Shown here: piece by piece, positions 51,005-59,920 of the stretch
Position numbering within the stretch: position 1 is the stretch's first letter
Layout of the letters: each line of letters starts with the position of its first letter
Assembly: GCF_012849095.1 (NCBI RefSeq)
Contig: NZ_CP051680.1
Location: 5,766,001 to 5,830,000, forward strand
Direction of reading: 5' to 3'
Length of the DNA: 64,000 nt
Source: Cohnella herbarum
GTDB lineage: Bacteria > Bacillota > Bacilli > Paenibacillales > Paenibacillaceae
Program-made: the position numbers and the translations under genes
The notes under the pieces: model-generated
The model's input: only the letters and a program-made list of their open reading frames with translations
Told to the model about the DNA's origin: nothing
Database searches by the model: none

Positions 51005-51850
51005 TTATTTGGAAACGTCCGTACCGAAATATTTCTCGGAAATCTTAAGATAAGTTCCATCGCTTTGCATCGCGGCTAGAGCTTCGTTAATCGCCGCGAC
51101 CAATTCTTCGTTACCTTTGCGGATAAGCGCCGCGCTATGGGAAGCTTCCGAAGTCTCGTCCACCACTTTAATTTTCACGTCCGGCTTTTGTTTTTTCAGA
51201 TCGAGGTAAGACAAGCCGTCATTAATAGTAGCATCTACGCGTTTGGTAAGCAACAAATCGATCGCTTGGTTAAAGCCGTCGGTGCCAACGATCTTGGCTC
51301 CGTTCTCTTCCGCGATTTTCGTCAGATTACTCGTTAACGATTGCGCGGCGGATTTGCCTTTAAGATCGGCTAGCTTCGTAATTTCGGTATTATCCTCATG
51401 AACGAGCAGCACCGCTTTGGAAACGATATAAGGATCGGAGAAATCGTATTTTTCTTTCCGTTCATCCGTTATGGACACTTGATTGAAGATGACGTCGAAT
51501 CGCTTGGCATCCAGACCGGCAATGATCCCATCCCAAGGCGTTTCCAGAAACTCGGGCTCTACGCCAAGACGCTTGCTGACCTCTTCCGCGATTTCAACGT
51601 CGAATCCGGTCAATTTTCCGCTTTCGTCATGATACGTGAACGGAGCATAAGTGCCTTCGGTGCCGATTTTGAGTTTGCCGCTGGCTTTAATATCATCGAG
51701 CGAGCTTTGGGCAACCGGGCTCGAAGATTCCGTATTCTCGGCGGGAGCGGATGGCGACGCGGAATTCGCAGGTTTTTCCTCTTTATTCCCGCAAGCTGCC
51801 AAAACCACGCTTAACGTAAGTAGCACTGTCAATAAACTTTTTCTTTTCAT
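51005..51850 (-). CDS. tcyA: Amino acid (cystine-type) ABC importer binding lipoprotein
   Basis: A 281-residue lipoprotein: signal peptide with lipobox VLAAC (Cys near 20), a Ser/Pro/Glu tether, and a family 3 binding domain with LKIGTEGTYAPFTYHDESGKLTGFDVEI, RFDVIFNQVSITDERKEKYDFSDPY and LKGKSAAQSLTSN. The last motif and the ending KYFGTDVSK match B. subtilis TcyA as I recall it, pointing to L-cystine; other polar amino acids cannot be excluded. It leads a three-gene operon. Confidence 0.88.
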   Translation of the reverse strand: MKRKSLLTVLLTLSVVLAACGNKEEKPANSASPSAPAENTESSSPVAQSSLDDIKASGKLKIGTEGTYAPFTYHDESGKLTGFDVEIAEEVSKRLGVEPEFLETPWDGIIAGLDAKRFDVIFNQVSITDERKEKYDFSDPYIVSKAVLLVHEDNTEITKLADLKGKSAAQSLTSNLTKIAEENGAKIVGTDGFNQAIDLLLTKRVDATINDGLSYLDLKKQKPDVKIKVVDETSEASHSAALIRKGNEELVAAINEALAAMQSDGTYLKISEKYFGTDVSK

Positions 51851-51907
51851 ATAAAGAACCCCTCTCTCTATTCCGTTTAGGATGTCTGACTTAGGCCAGT
51901 AAAATGT

Positions 51908-51936
51908 ATACTACATGGATTTCGGAAAGTAGTCAA
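51908..51936 (-). promoter_or_regulatory. Promoter of the tcyABC-like operon
   Basis: On the minus strand TTGACT (51936-51931) and TAGTAT (51913-51908) are separated by 17 bases, about 58 bases before the start codon. No leader structure such as a T-box or S-box was seen between promoter and gene. Confidence 0.7.
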
Positions 51937-51985
51937 TCCTTTTTCCGATAGATTAAGTAGGAATTAAAAAAATGTCCTAGAATAA

Positions 51986-52017
51986 AACAAGAGCCCCCAT
52001 TAATAAGGGCTCTTGTT
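51986..52017 (-). terminator. Terminator of the phytase/esterase-like gene
   Basis: AACAAGAGCCC pairs perfectly with GGGCTCTTGTT, and TTTATT follows on the minus strand. It lies 26 bases after the stop of the 52043-54355 gene. Confidence 0.85.
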
Positions 52018-52042
52018 CCGGGGCATTGCTTGAAGTTTATTC

Positions 52043-54355
52043 TTATTTGCTAATATCTTTCAAGTTAGCGACTTGATATAAACCCGATAGATGAACCCCG
52101 CCGTCATTATCGACTGCGGCCCATACTTTTCCGTCCGGAGTTACCGTTAATCCTTCGAGTTTCTCGAATGGGGCGATAGTCGATTTAAGCTCAAGCGCTT
52201 TGGTTTTCTTGATCACCGAACCGGCGATCGCCGAAGTTTCCTCCGTCAGCCCGGCAAAAGGTTTAACGCCATTCAACGAGAACGTGTATACCGCTTTAAG
52301 CTTAGCCGCTCCGCCGATGAGTTTATCCCGTTCGATGACGGCATATTTGTCTTTGCCAAGGTTGACGATCTCGGATAGGCCGATCCAGTCGCCTTTCGTG
52401 TCCGTTTTTTCAAGCGGATAGAGGAAAAATTCCCAAGCATCGGTCTTCAGATCGTATCGTGCGATGCGCGCGTAACTTACTCCGTTAACGCTGGCATCCT
52501 TGGCGTACTCGCGTTGGATCGGAGCCAGAAGGTAGCGGCCGTCTGATGAAATCGTAACGCCTTCGAAGCCGTTATTGCGAATCACTCCGCCTTCGGCCGA
52601 ATCGATCTCCGCAGGCAAAGCGACTTTACGCAACACGGTGCCTTTGCTATCGACTTGAACGAGCAGGTTAGCCATGTATTCCTTATCCTTGAACAAAGCG
52701 TTGCCTTCGCTGGCGACCCAGAAGCCGGGCTGTTTGCCTTTGACGATCGAAGTGTCCAAGGCGATGCCTTCCATGTCTAGCGATGCCAGCTTGCCGTTTT
52801 CTTTAATGGCTACATGATGGGAGAGCTTGGCTTCTCCGCCCTTCAGATCAAGCTTATAAATGTAAGACTGCATCGCGATATCCGGAACGGCGTACAGCAC
52901 GTTGCTATTCTTCGCATCTGCCGCTAAACCGGAAATTGCCGCCCAAGAGACGCCAGGCTTGGCGGAAATCGTAGGGTTCTTAGCGGGAGCTTGGTAGATA
53001 CCGGATACGCCTTCGAAAATCGAAATCGTGCCCGTCGTTTCGTCGGAAGTCAGGAACAGGTTCTTCTGCGGCAGGGCCAGCAGACCTTCGGGGCGAGTGC
53101 CTGTCGGCAACAGTTGAATGAATGACGGAGCCGACGGCTTCGTGATATCGTACAGCGCTACGAACGAACCGCGCTCCGAACCGACGAAGGCGAATTCTTT
53201 TTTACCGAATATAGCCGTTTCAACGCCTTCTACTTCAATTCCCTTGGCTTCCGAACGGGAATCCGCGTAATAGCCGTATTCGGAGGCTTTCTGCTCAAGC
53301 GCTCCTTTGTCCGTCCACAACAGCTTACCCGCAGGGCTCCATACGCTCCAACCGCGACCGCCCGTATAATCCAATTCGCCTTCGTCAGCCGTATACAACG
53401 TCGTACCCGCAGCGTTCCACGCGATGGCATCGGACATTCTAGCGCCTGCGTATTCTTCCTTGCTCACGTCTTCCGGATAGGAGCCGGTGAAGGAGATTTT
53501 GCCGTCTTCGGTGAGATCGGCCTTTTGTTTAACGGGTTTTCCGGAAGAGAATAAGCTAGTTATCTTGGAGGATTGCACATCGATGATCGCGACTCCGTTA
53601 TTCTCCTGAAGCGTAACGGCGGCTTTCCCGTTGCGAATATCGACGAATTCCGGCTGCGGATCTTCCGGGAACAGAAGACCTTTGGCTTTCAATTGCGCAG
53701 CATCGAATTTAATATCTTTGATCTTGGATTTAGAAAGATCGGTTTTATCGATATTCACGATCTGAACGTAACCGGGACCGCTAATGTCACCTTCGAAGCC
53801 CGGTGCTTCTTCATCCGTTCTAATGCCTTTATCGTCCAAATACATCGGCTCGTTCTCGATGGCGATGACCGCGACGTATTGACCTTTTAACGTAGTCAAC
53901 GCGATGGAATCGGGATGATTGCCGATCGCTAGTTCGCCTTTGATTTTCAACGTTTTCGTATCGATGGCAATCAGCTTGCCCGGTTTGATATCGACTGCTT
54001 CACCAATCTCTCGCTTAGACGTAATGACGACGGCCAAAGCCGTTTTGCCGTCGGGAGTAATCGTAACGCTAGTAGGTTCGCCGCCTACTTCAATCGAGCT
54101 AATCTGCTTGGGCTTGGACGGAACGGTCAGATCCATGACCCCGATGCTGCCGAGACCCGCGCTCGTATAGAACAATCTGTTGCCATCGGGAGTAGCGGCA
54201 ATGATTTCCGCGATTCCGCCTCCGGGTACCGAGAAAATGGCAAGCGGACGGAAGGAGTCGACTTGCTTGGTTTTAGTAGCCGCGAAGCTTCCCGTTGCGA
54301 ACAGGGTTGAAGCGACAAGCGAGACCGATAAAGCCGTTACGAGTGATTTTCTCAT
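52043..54355 (-). CDS. Secreted choice-of-anchor/esterase-like-phytase propeller protein
   Basis: A 770-residue exported protein with signal peptide (MRKSLVTALSVSLVASTLFATGSFA). The first two thirds are a lactonase/surface-antigen-like propeller (RLFYTSAGLGSIGVMDL, GGEPTSVTITPDGKTALAVV, GTRPEGLLALPQKNLFLTSDE). The last third (about 470-770) is the 'esterase-like activity of phytase' domain (LDMEGIALD, GFWVASEGNALF, GFEGVTISSDGRYLLAPIQREYA, GLTVTPDGKVWAAVDNDGG). No SLH or LPXTG anchor is visible, so it may be released. The ATG at 54355 follows GGAGGAATG; an in-frame TTG six codons earlier is part of that site. Probably a phosphate-ester or lactone hydrolase, unproven. Confidence 0.87.
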   Translation of the reverse strand: MRKSLVTALSVSLVASTLFATGSFAATKTKQVDSFRPLAIFSVPGGGIAEIIAATPDGNRLFYTSAGLGSIGVMDLTVPSKPKQISSIEVGGEPTSVTITPDGKTALAVVITSKREIGEAVDIKPGKLIAIDTKTLKIKGELAIGNHPDSIALTTLKGQYVAVIAIENEPMYLDDKGIRTDEEAPGFEGDISGPGYVQIVNIDKTDLSKSKIKDIKFDAAQLKAKGLLFPEDPQPEFVDIRNGKAAVTLQENNGVAIIDVQSSKITSLFSSGKPVKQKADLTEDGKISFTGSYPEDVSKEEYAGARMSDAIAWNAAGTTLYTADEGELDYTGGRGWSVWSPAGKLLWTDKGALEQKASEYGYYADSRSEAKGIEVEGVETAIFGKKEFAFVGSERGSFVALYDITKPSAPSFIQLLPTGTRPEGLLALPQKNLFLTSDETTGTISIFEGVSGIYQAPAKNPTISAKPGVSWAAISGLAADAKNSNVLYAVPDIAMQSYIYKLDLKGGEAKLSHHVAIKENGKLASLDMEGIALDTSIVKGKQPGFWVASEGNALFKDKEYMANLLVQVDSKGTVLRKVALPAEIDSAEGGVIRNNGFEGVTISSDGRYLLAPIQREYAKDASVNGVSYARIARYDLKTDAWEFFLYPLEKTDTKGDWIGLSEIVNLGKDKYAVIERDKLIGGAAKLKAVYTFSLNGVKPFAGLTEETSAIAGSVIKKTKALELKSTIAPFEKLEGLTVTPDGKVWAAVDNDGGVHLSGLYQVANLKDISK

Positions 54356-54729
54356 GAATCTACATTCCTCCAAGAATAGAATATCTTCAGTATCCGATAT
54401 GAACGTTAAATGCGTGTAAAGGCAATGGACTAGTTATGTAAAGTCGAGAAGACGAATAGCTTAATGCGCCGACAAAGAAGAAAATGAGCTGAAAATAAAA
54501 AAGCACTGCCATAATGACAATTGCTTCGGGGTTTGGAACTATGCGAAACTGGACTTGGGTACTTGTACTTACTCCTTCTCGTCGGGCTCATCGTAAGGCA
54601 CTTTATCTTCCTCGTAATACACCTTAACTTCCACCTCCATTTCTTCTTAGTATAAAGACCGAGAGTTATCCTATTGTTCGGAAAATGTCAACGAGATGTC
54701 AAAAATCTAAAGGAGTCCACCTTTAAAAA
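54356..54729. other. Intergenic region before module B
   Basis: A 374-base stretch between the propeller gene and the module B promoter. It holds one possible 23-codon gene (54569-54640, minus) and no other coding sequence I can support. Confidence 0.5.
54569..54640 (-). CDS. Possible very small acidic protein (23 aa)
   Basis: ATG to TAA encodes MEVEVKVYYEEDKVPYDEPD plus EKE, a strikingly acidic peptide. AAGAAGAA precedes the ATG and GGAGG overlaps its second codon. The sequence has a beta-strand-like pattern followed by an acidic tail. I do not recognise a family, and a chance frame is quite possible. Confidence 0.3.
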   Translation of the reverse strand: MEVEVKVYYEEDKVPYDEPDEKE

Positions 54730-54785
54730 ACAAACATTACCTCCTAATAATATTCATTGTTTGCGTTTTCATTTCCATAGATAAT
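54730..54785 (+). promoter_or_regulatory. Promoter and candidate response-regulator site, module B
   Basis: TTGTTT (54757-54762) and GATAAT (54780-54785) are 17 bases apart. Upstream and overlapping the -35 is the box pattern ACAAACAT (54730-54737), CTCCTAA (54741-54747), TTCATTGT (54753-54760), identical in boxes and spacing to that before module A. Confidence 0.65.
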
Positions 54786-54816
54786 GGGGCTATCACCAAT
54801 CAAGGGGGTAACGAAA

Positions 54817-56205
54817 ATGAAAAAGATAAGCAGAAAAATGATCGGTACGTCATTGGCGGCATTGCTCGCGGTTAGCTTGTCCGCCTGCGGATCCAGCAAC
54901 AACGGTAACGGCAACGAGGCAAGCGCACCGGCAAGCAGTGCTCCGGCGAGCAGCGCGCCTGCAAGCAGCGCGGCCGCAAGCGAAGACACCGGCAGCAAAG
55001 AAAACGTCACGATTACGTTCCAGAACATTTACCCGGATCAAACGGATCCGAAATACGGCATGCTGCGCAAGATCGTCGCGCAATACGAATCCGAGCACCC
55101 GAACGTGAAGATCGAGCTCGATTCCCTGAATACCGACCAACAGAAGCTGAAATTGAAGACGCAAGCTGCTTCCAGAGAAGTTCCGGATATTACGATCGTG
55201 AACCCGGCCGCTCAAATGCAACCGTTCGTAGATGCCGACTTGTTCGCTCCGCTCAACGAAATGGTCGAGAAGAACGGACTGAAAGAGACTTTCCAAGATG
55301 GCATTCTGGAGCCGTACACCTTCAACGGCAACCTGTATGCCCTACCGGACGGCAACAATATCGCGCTTGTTTACTACAATAAGAAAATGTTCGAAGAAGC
55401 GGGCGCGAAAGTGCCGACAACGTTCGAAGAAATGGTCGAAACCGTTAAAACGCTGAAAGCCAAAGGCATGACGCCGATCGCGATCGGCGAGAAAGATTCT
55501 TGGACCGGTTCGTTCCTGTTCATGAACATCGTGCTCCGCACGAACGGCGGCCCCGGCTTCCTGCAAGACGTCGTAGACGGCAAGAAAACGTTCGAAGATC
55601 CGGCATTCATCGAAGCCGTAGATGCGTTCCAATCGCTCGTTCAAGCAGGAGCATTCCAAGAAGGCGCGACTTCCTTCGACTACAATGCCGGCGAGAACTT
55701 GTTCAAAACCGGTAAGTCGGCCATGTACTTCATGGGAAGCTGGGCAACCGGCGGTATCGAGACTTCGACGGTCGGACAGAACGGCGAGATCGGCGTATTC
55801 AAATTCCCGACGGTCGGCGGTAAAGGCAATCCGAATGAATTCATGCTCGCGCCGGGCAGCGCGTTCGCGGTATCCAAAGATAGCAAACACCTGGAAGAAA
55901 CGCTCGATTTCCTGAATTACTTCATGCTGAACTATCCGAAAGAAGCATTCGCCGTTAAAGGCGCGGTAGGCGTAGCGCAGAAAGTCGACGGAGACTTCAA
56001 AGCCGCGGGTTACTCCGACATGGCGATGGAAGTACTGGGCTTGTTCAAAGAAGTTAAAGGCGGAGACCTCGCGTTCGATAACACGATGAATCCGGGAACG
56101 GCTCAAGTTCACTTGTCCAGCATCCAAAACCTGTTCGTCGCTAAGAAAGATTCGGCTGAAGTAGCCAAAGAGCACCAAAAAGGCTACGAAGAGAACAAAA
56201 AATAA
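54817..56205 (+). CDS. Sugar-binding lipoprotein, module B
   Basis: A 462-residue lipoprotein: signal peptide with lipobox SLSAC (Cys near 22), a tether made of repeated (P)ASSA units (about 33-50), then the same solute-binding fold as the module A protein, e.g. GNLYALPDGNNIALVYYNKKMFEEAGAKVP. AAGGGGGTAACG precedes the ATG at 54817; the frame is open 11 codons further upstream without a site. Near identity of the ligand-binding half to module A suggests the same or a very similar sugar ligand. Confidence 0.93.
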   Translation: MKKISRKMIGTSLAALLAVSLSACGSSNNGNGNEASAPASSAPASSAPASSAAASEDTGSKENVTITFQNIYPDQTDPKYGMLRKIVAQYESEHPNVKIELDSLNTDQQKLKLKTQAASREVPDITIVNPAAQMQPFVDADLFAPLNEMVEKNGLKETFQDGILEPYTFNGNLYALPDGNNIALVYYNKKMFEEAGAKVPTTFEEMVETVKTLKAKGMTPIAIGEKDSWTGSFLFMNIVLRTNGGPGFLQDVVDGKKTFEDPAFIEAVDAFQSLVQAGAFQEGATSFDYNAGENLFKTGKSAMYFMGSWATGGIETSTVGQNGEIGVFKFPTVGGKGNPNEFMLAPGSAFAVSKDSKHLEETLDFLNYFMLNYPKEAFAVKGAVGVAQKVDGDFKAAGYSDMAMEVLGLFKEVKGGDLAFDNTMNPGTAQVHLSSIQNLFVAKKDSAEVAKEHQKGYEENKK

Positions 56206-56223
56206 TATCCGCGATTTGGTACG

Positions 56224-56247
56224 AAGGGGGCGCGACGCGTCCCCCTT
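56224..56247 (+). terminator. Intercistronic hairpin after the module B binding protein
   Basis: AAGGGGG-CGCG pairs with CGCG-CCCCCTT (one bulged T), at the same place as in module A and with related sequence. No full T tract follows, which suits an attenuator or mRNA-stabilising stem. Confidence 0.6.
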
Positions 56248-56314
56248 TGGGCTATCAAGAAGTTTAAATCGGCGAGTCTCATCATGACGAGAGAGCTTGA
56301 AAGGGGCGGGAGCC

Positions 56315-57208
56315 TTGAAGGTAATCAGAGTATCCAGTTGGACGATCGCGGCTTTCGTGCTGCCGTGCTTGCTCCTGTATGTAAGTCTAGTGTTCGCTCC
56401 GATCATCGTCTCCGTCTATAACGGAATGCTCGATTGGAACGGAATCGGCGTTTCGAAGTTCGTCGGATTGGCGAATTTCGAGAAGATGTTCACGGACGAT
56501 TCCTTATTCTGGCCGGCGGTACGCCGGACGTTCCTCCTGGCGGGATTCTCGATGCTGGTGCAGTTGCCGATCGCCTTGTTCGTGGCGATCCTGATCAGCC
56601 GTTTCGTTCGCAGGACGGGGTTTCTCATTTCCAGCTATTTTCTGCCCGTCATTCTTTCGGTTGCCGTTATCGGGCAATTGTGGAAAACCATCTACAACCC
56701 GGCTTCCATGGGCGGAATGATCAATCAGATCCTAATCAAGCTCGGTTTGGATTCATGGACGCATTCTTGGCTGACCGAGCCTAAGATTGCCTTGTACTCC
56801 ATCATTCTCGTTGCGCTGTGGCAATATCTCGGATATCACATTCTGATTCAGTTTACCGGGATTCAGAATATTCCGGCCGATATTTACGAAGCGGCTAAGA
56901 TCGACGGGGCTTCGGGTTTCAAGGCGGATCGCTACATTACGCTGCCGTTGATCGTCCCGATTTTCAAAATTTCCGTCGTGCTTTCGTTCATCGGTTCGCT
57001 TCAATCTTTCGACCTGATTATGGTTATGACGGGCGGGGGACCGGCCCATGCAACCGATGTTCTCGCAAGCTACATGTACAATATGTCGTTCCTATCCATG
57101 AAGTACGGTTACGGAAGCGCCATTGCTTCATTCTTGGTTGTCGTCTGCCTAGCGGCTACCGTAGTGATCAATCTGCTGTTCAACCGGCTAGACAAACGAT
57201 TCTCGTAG
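56315..57208 (+). CDS. Sugar ABC permease (MalF-like), module B
   Basis: A 297-residue six-helix permease, same length as its module A paralogue (28134-29027), with EAA loop YEAAKIDGASGFKADRYITLPLIVP. I place the start at the TTG 56315 after AAGGGGCGGGAG; an in-frame TTG six codons upstream is part of that site region. Most substitutions relative to module A are conservative and fall in the helices. Confidence 0.9.
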   Translation: MKVIRVSSWTIAAFVLPCLLLYVSLVFAPIIVSVYNGMLDWNGIGVSKFVGLANFEKMFTDDSLFWPAVRRTFLLAGFSMLVQLPIALFVAILISRFVRRTGFLISSYFLPVILSVAVIGQLWKTIYNPASMGGMINQILIKLGLDSWTHSWLTEPKIALYSIILVALWQYLGYHILIQFTGIQNIPADIYEAAKIDGASGFKADRYITLPLIVPIFKISVVLSFIGSLQSFDLIMVMTGGGPAHATDVLASYMYNMSFLSMKYGYGSAIASFLVVVCLAATVVINLLFNRLDKRFS

Positions 57209-57224
57209 AAAGGAGGCGCTTCGC

Positions 57225-58109
57225 ATGAGCCAAACCGCAAGCCTGACCACCGTCAAACCTACCGTCCATGCCCGGAGCCGCCGCCGTTTCACGATCGGCA
57301 AGATCATCGTATTCGCCTTCTTCGGCCTACTGCTCGTTACGCAGCTTTATCCGCTCCTCTGGCTGCTCATTTATTCACTGAAGACGAATGAAGAGATCCT
57401 CTCAGGCAACTTCTTTGCTCTACCCGAGATCTGGCAATGGAGTAACTATAAGGCTGCCGTTGAGGGCGGGAATTACTGGAAATACCTATCCAACAGCGCT
57501 TTTGTCACCTCGATTACGATGGTGTCCGTTATTTTTCTAGCGTCGTTGGCCGCTTTCGCGATTTCGAGGTTTCGCTGGAAATACGGCCAATTCGTACTTG
57601 TGTTGTTCTTGCTCGGCATGATGATTCCTTTGCAAGCCACGCTGCTTCCGCTCATGCTTATTTTCAAAAATATCGATATTCTGAACACGCATTTATCGCT
57701 GATCTTGCCTTATGTCGCCTTCCAGACGCCGATTGCCGTATTCATTCTGAGCGGATTCATGAGGACGGTCCCGCAAGAGATTGAAGAATCGGCCATCGTA
57801 GACGGGGCGGGCGTATTCCGAATTTTCGGTTCCATCGTACTTCCGATATCCATCCCGCCGATCATGACGGTGCTTATCCTTGCTTTTATCAACATCTGGA
57901 ACGAGTATATTTTGGCGGCGACCTTCATCTCCTCCGAAAAATTGAAGACATTGCCGTTCGGCGTGTACAGCTTCGTCAGCCAATATTCGGTTAACTACGG
58001 CGCGATCGGCGCTTTCCTGGTGCTCGGTGCTCTGCCGGTCGTCATTATCTATTTCCTATTGGCCGAGAAAATTACAAAAGGCATGGTAGCAGGTGCCATA
58101 AAAGGGTAA
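57225..58109 (+). CDS. Sugar ABC permease (MalG-like), module B
   Basis: A 294-residue six-helix permease with EAA loop ESAIVDGAGVFRIFGSIVLPISIPP and C-terminal EKITKGMVAGAIKG. It follows the first permease by 16 bases, with AAAGGAGGCG as ribosome site. Paralogue of 27236-28117; the basic N-terminal tail is the least conserved part. Confidence 0.92.
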   Translation: MSQTASLTTVKPTVHARSRRRFTIGKIIVFAFFGLLLVTQLYPLLWLLIYSLKTNEEILSGNFFALPEIWQWSNYKAAVEGGNYWKYLSNSAFVTSITMVSVIFLASLAAFAISRFRWKYGQFVLVLFLLGMMIPLQATLLPLMLIFKNIDILNTHLSLILPYVAFQTPIAVFILSGFMRTVPQEIEESAIVDGAGVFRIFGSIVLPISIPPIMTVLILAFINIWNEYILAATFISSEKLKTLPFGVYSFVSQYSVNYGAIGAFLVLGALPVVIIYFLLAEKITKGMVAGAIKG

Positions 58110-58110
58110 T

Positions 58111-59916
58111 ATGGGATTCATGAAGAGTCTCCGATCGATTCGCGGCCGTCTATTTTTGATTTTCTTGTTCTGTATGTTAGGGTTGCTGCTCAGCGTCAGT
58201 TTGGTTTATTACCAACGGGCAACCGATCTCATACGAGAAAAGGTGAGCGTTATTGCCGAGAAAAACATCTCGCAAACGTCTGGCCTATTTGACCTTATGC
58301 TTAAGGGCTATGACAGCGTCACGAAATCGTTGAATAGCAACAATGAATTGATGAGGCTGCTTCAGGATCCTTCTTCCGGTCAATCCGCCGAAGGAGTAGG
58401 CCTGGAACGGCGAATTACCGACATTCTCGGTGCTATATTCTATTCCCGTAACGATATCATCGGGATTCACATCGTGACCAATCAAGGCAAAGTATTCAGC
58501 TTCGACCGTTCGGTGGGCGCTGGCGTTCGCGATCATACCGAGAAGGAATGGTACACTCAATTGCAACAATCGAACGGTAAAATGGTCTGGCTCGGCGTGT
58601 ACCCCCAATCGCTCATGAGCGGGGGGATCGACCGGTCCGTTTTTGCATATGGACGGCAATTGTTCGAGCTTAGCGAATTAAAGCCGATCGGCATCGTCCT
58701 GATCGAGACGGAAGCCGACGCCATCGTGTCCGCGCTTACGAACGCGAGTCTCGGCCCGGGAAGCACGGTTATTATTCAAGGCCCCGAAGGCAAGGAGATC
58801 ATCCGCACAAGGCCGGCGGAGAATGAAACGGATATTATCCCCTATGGTTGGCCGGGGCCTCTGAAGAACGATGAATTGATTCATACCGAACGGGAAAATT
58901 CGATGATCACCGCGGCACGGATCCGCATGGCCGATTGGACGGTTATCGGGATTACGCCGAAACGGGATCTGCAGCTTGAGCTTAGGGAGACGCAAAGGTT
59001 TCTTCTGACCGTTATTATCGTGCTCGTCTTCGTGGCTACGGTGCTGGCGACATTCGTGTCCCGTTCCTTCTCTTCGCCGTTTAAGCGGCTGATCCAGCAG
59101 ATGAAGCAAGTGGAGCTCGGGAACTTCAAGAGCCAAGTTCATGTGCAATCTTATCAGGAACTTAACGTGCTCGTAGGTTCCTTTAATCGTATGGTTAACC
59201 AAATGGACGAATTAATAGAACGGATTAAGCTCGCTTCCATAAGCGAGAAGAACGCGCAGCTTCAAGCGCTGCAATCGCAGGTAAACCCGCATTTTTTGTT
59301 CAATACGTTGGATATGATTTACTGGATGCTCGAAGAACGGGAGAACGATCGGCTCGGTAAAGTGATTCTGTCCTTATCTCAGATCTTCCGCTATAGCAGC
59401 GATTGGGAAGAAGCTTCGCGAGCAACGCTCCGTCGAGAGTTCGAACAGTTGCGCCATTATTTGACCATTATCGAAACTCGGCTCGAAGGACGGATTCAGA
59501 CCCGGTTCGAAGTCGAAGAGCGGTGGTTGAACATCGAAGTGCCTAAGATGACCTTGCAGCCGATTATCGAGAACGCCGTTAAATACGGAATCGAGCCAAT
59601 GAACCGTGCAGGGCTGCTGCGTATCTCTTCTAATGAAGTCGAAGGAAGATTGGAAATCATCGTTGAAGACAATGGCATCGGAATAGATGAGGAAACCCTT
59701 CTCAGACTCTCGGGCTCTCTCAACGAATCCTTCTCCGCGGATTATGAACAAAGCCATGCGAACGAAACGGCCGGTAGAAGAGGGATCGGTCTGCAGAACG
59801 TGCATCAACGCATTCGCCTGATGTTCGGCGAAGGCTTCGGCGTCCGGATCGAAAGCCGCAAGAACCTCGGAACAACCGTTGTCGTTACGATCCCGATCCC
59901 ACCCGTAAGGGGGTAG
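58111..59916 (+). CDS. Sensor histidine kinase (YesM-like), module B
   Basis: A 601-residue kinase, the same length as the module A kinase. Helix 1 (about 12-32), extracellular sensor (about 35-290), helix 2, HAMP, NPHFLFNTLDMIYWM with the phospho-His, IIENAVKYGIEP, VEDNGIGID and RRGIGLQNVHQRI. It starts one base after the permease stop, so the pair is translationally coupled. The extracellular part diverges more from module A than the cytosolic part, consistent with shifted ligand specificity. Confidence 0.93.
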   Translation: MGFMKSLRSIRGRLFLIFLFCMLGLLLSVSLVYYQRATDLIREKVSVIAEKNISQTSGLFDLMLKGYDSVTKSLNSNNELMRLLQDPSSGQSAEGVGLERRITDILGAIFYSRNDIIGIHIVTNQGKVFSFDRSVGAGVRDHTEKEWYTQLQQSNGKMVWLGVYPQSLMSGGIDRSVFAYGRQLFELSELKPIGIVLIETEADAIVSALTNASLGPGSTVIIQGPEGKEIIRTRPAENETDIIPYGWPGPLKNDELIHTERENSMITAARIRMADWTVIGITPKRDLQLELRETQRFLLTVIIVLVFVATVLATFVSRSFSSPFKRLIQQMKQVELGNFKSQVHVQSYQELNVLVGSFNRMVNQMDELIERIKLASISEKNAQLQALQSQVNPHFLFNTLDMIYWMLEERENDRLGKVILSLSQIFRYSSDWEEASRATLRREFEQLRHYLTIIETRLEGRIQTRFEVEERWLNIEVPKMTLQPIIENAVKYGIEPMNRAGLLRISSNEVEGRLEIIVEDNGIGIDEETLLRLSGSLNESFSADYEQSHANETAGRRGIGLQNVHQRIRLMFGEGFGVRIESRKNLGTTVVVTIPIPPVRG

Positions 59917-59920
59917 TAAC

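Noticed and set aside
51851..51930. Leader of the cystine importer considered for a T-box or S-box riboswitch
   Set aside because: Only about 50 bases separate promoter and start codon, too short for these structures, and no specific motif is visible.
55342..56406. A 354-codon open frame on the minus strand
   Set aside because: It lies entirely antisense to the module B binding protein and permease genes; its translation has no recognisable domain and the sense strand has clear family matches.
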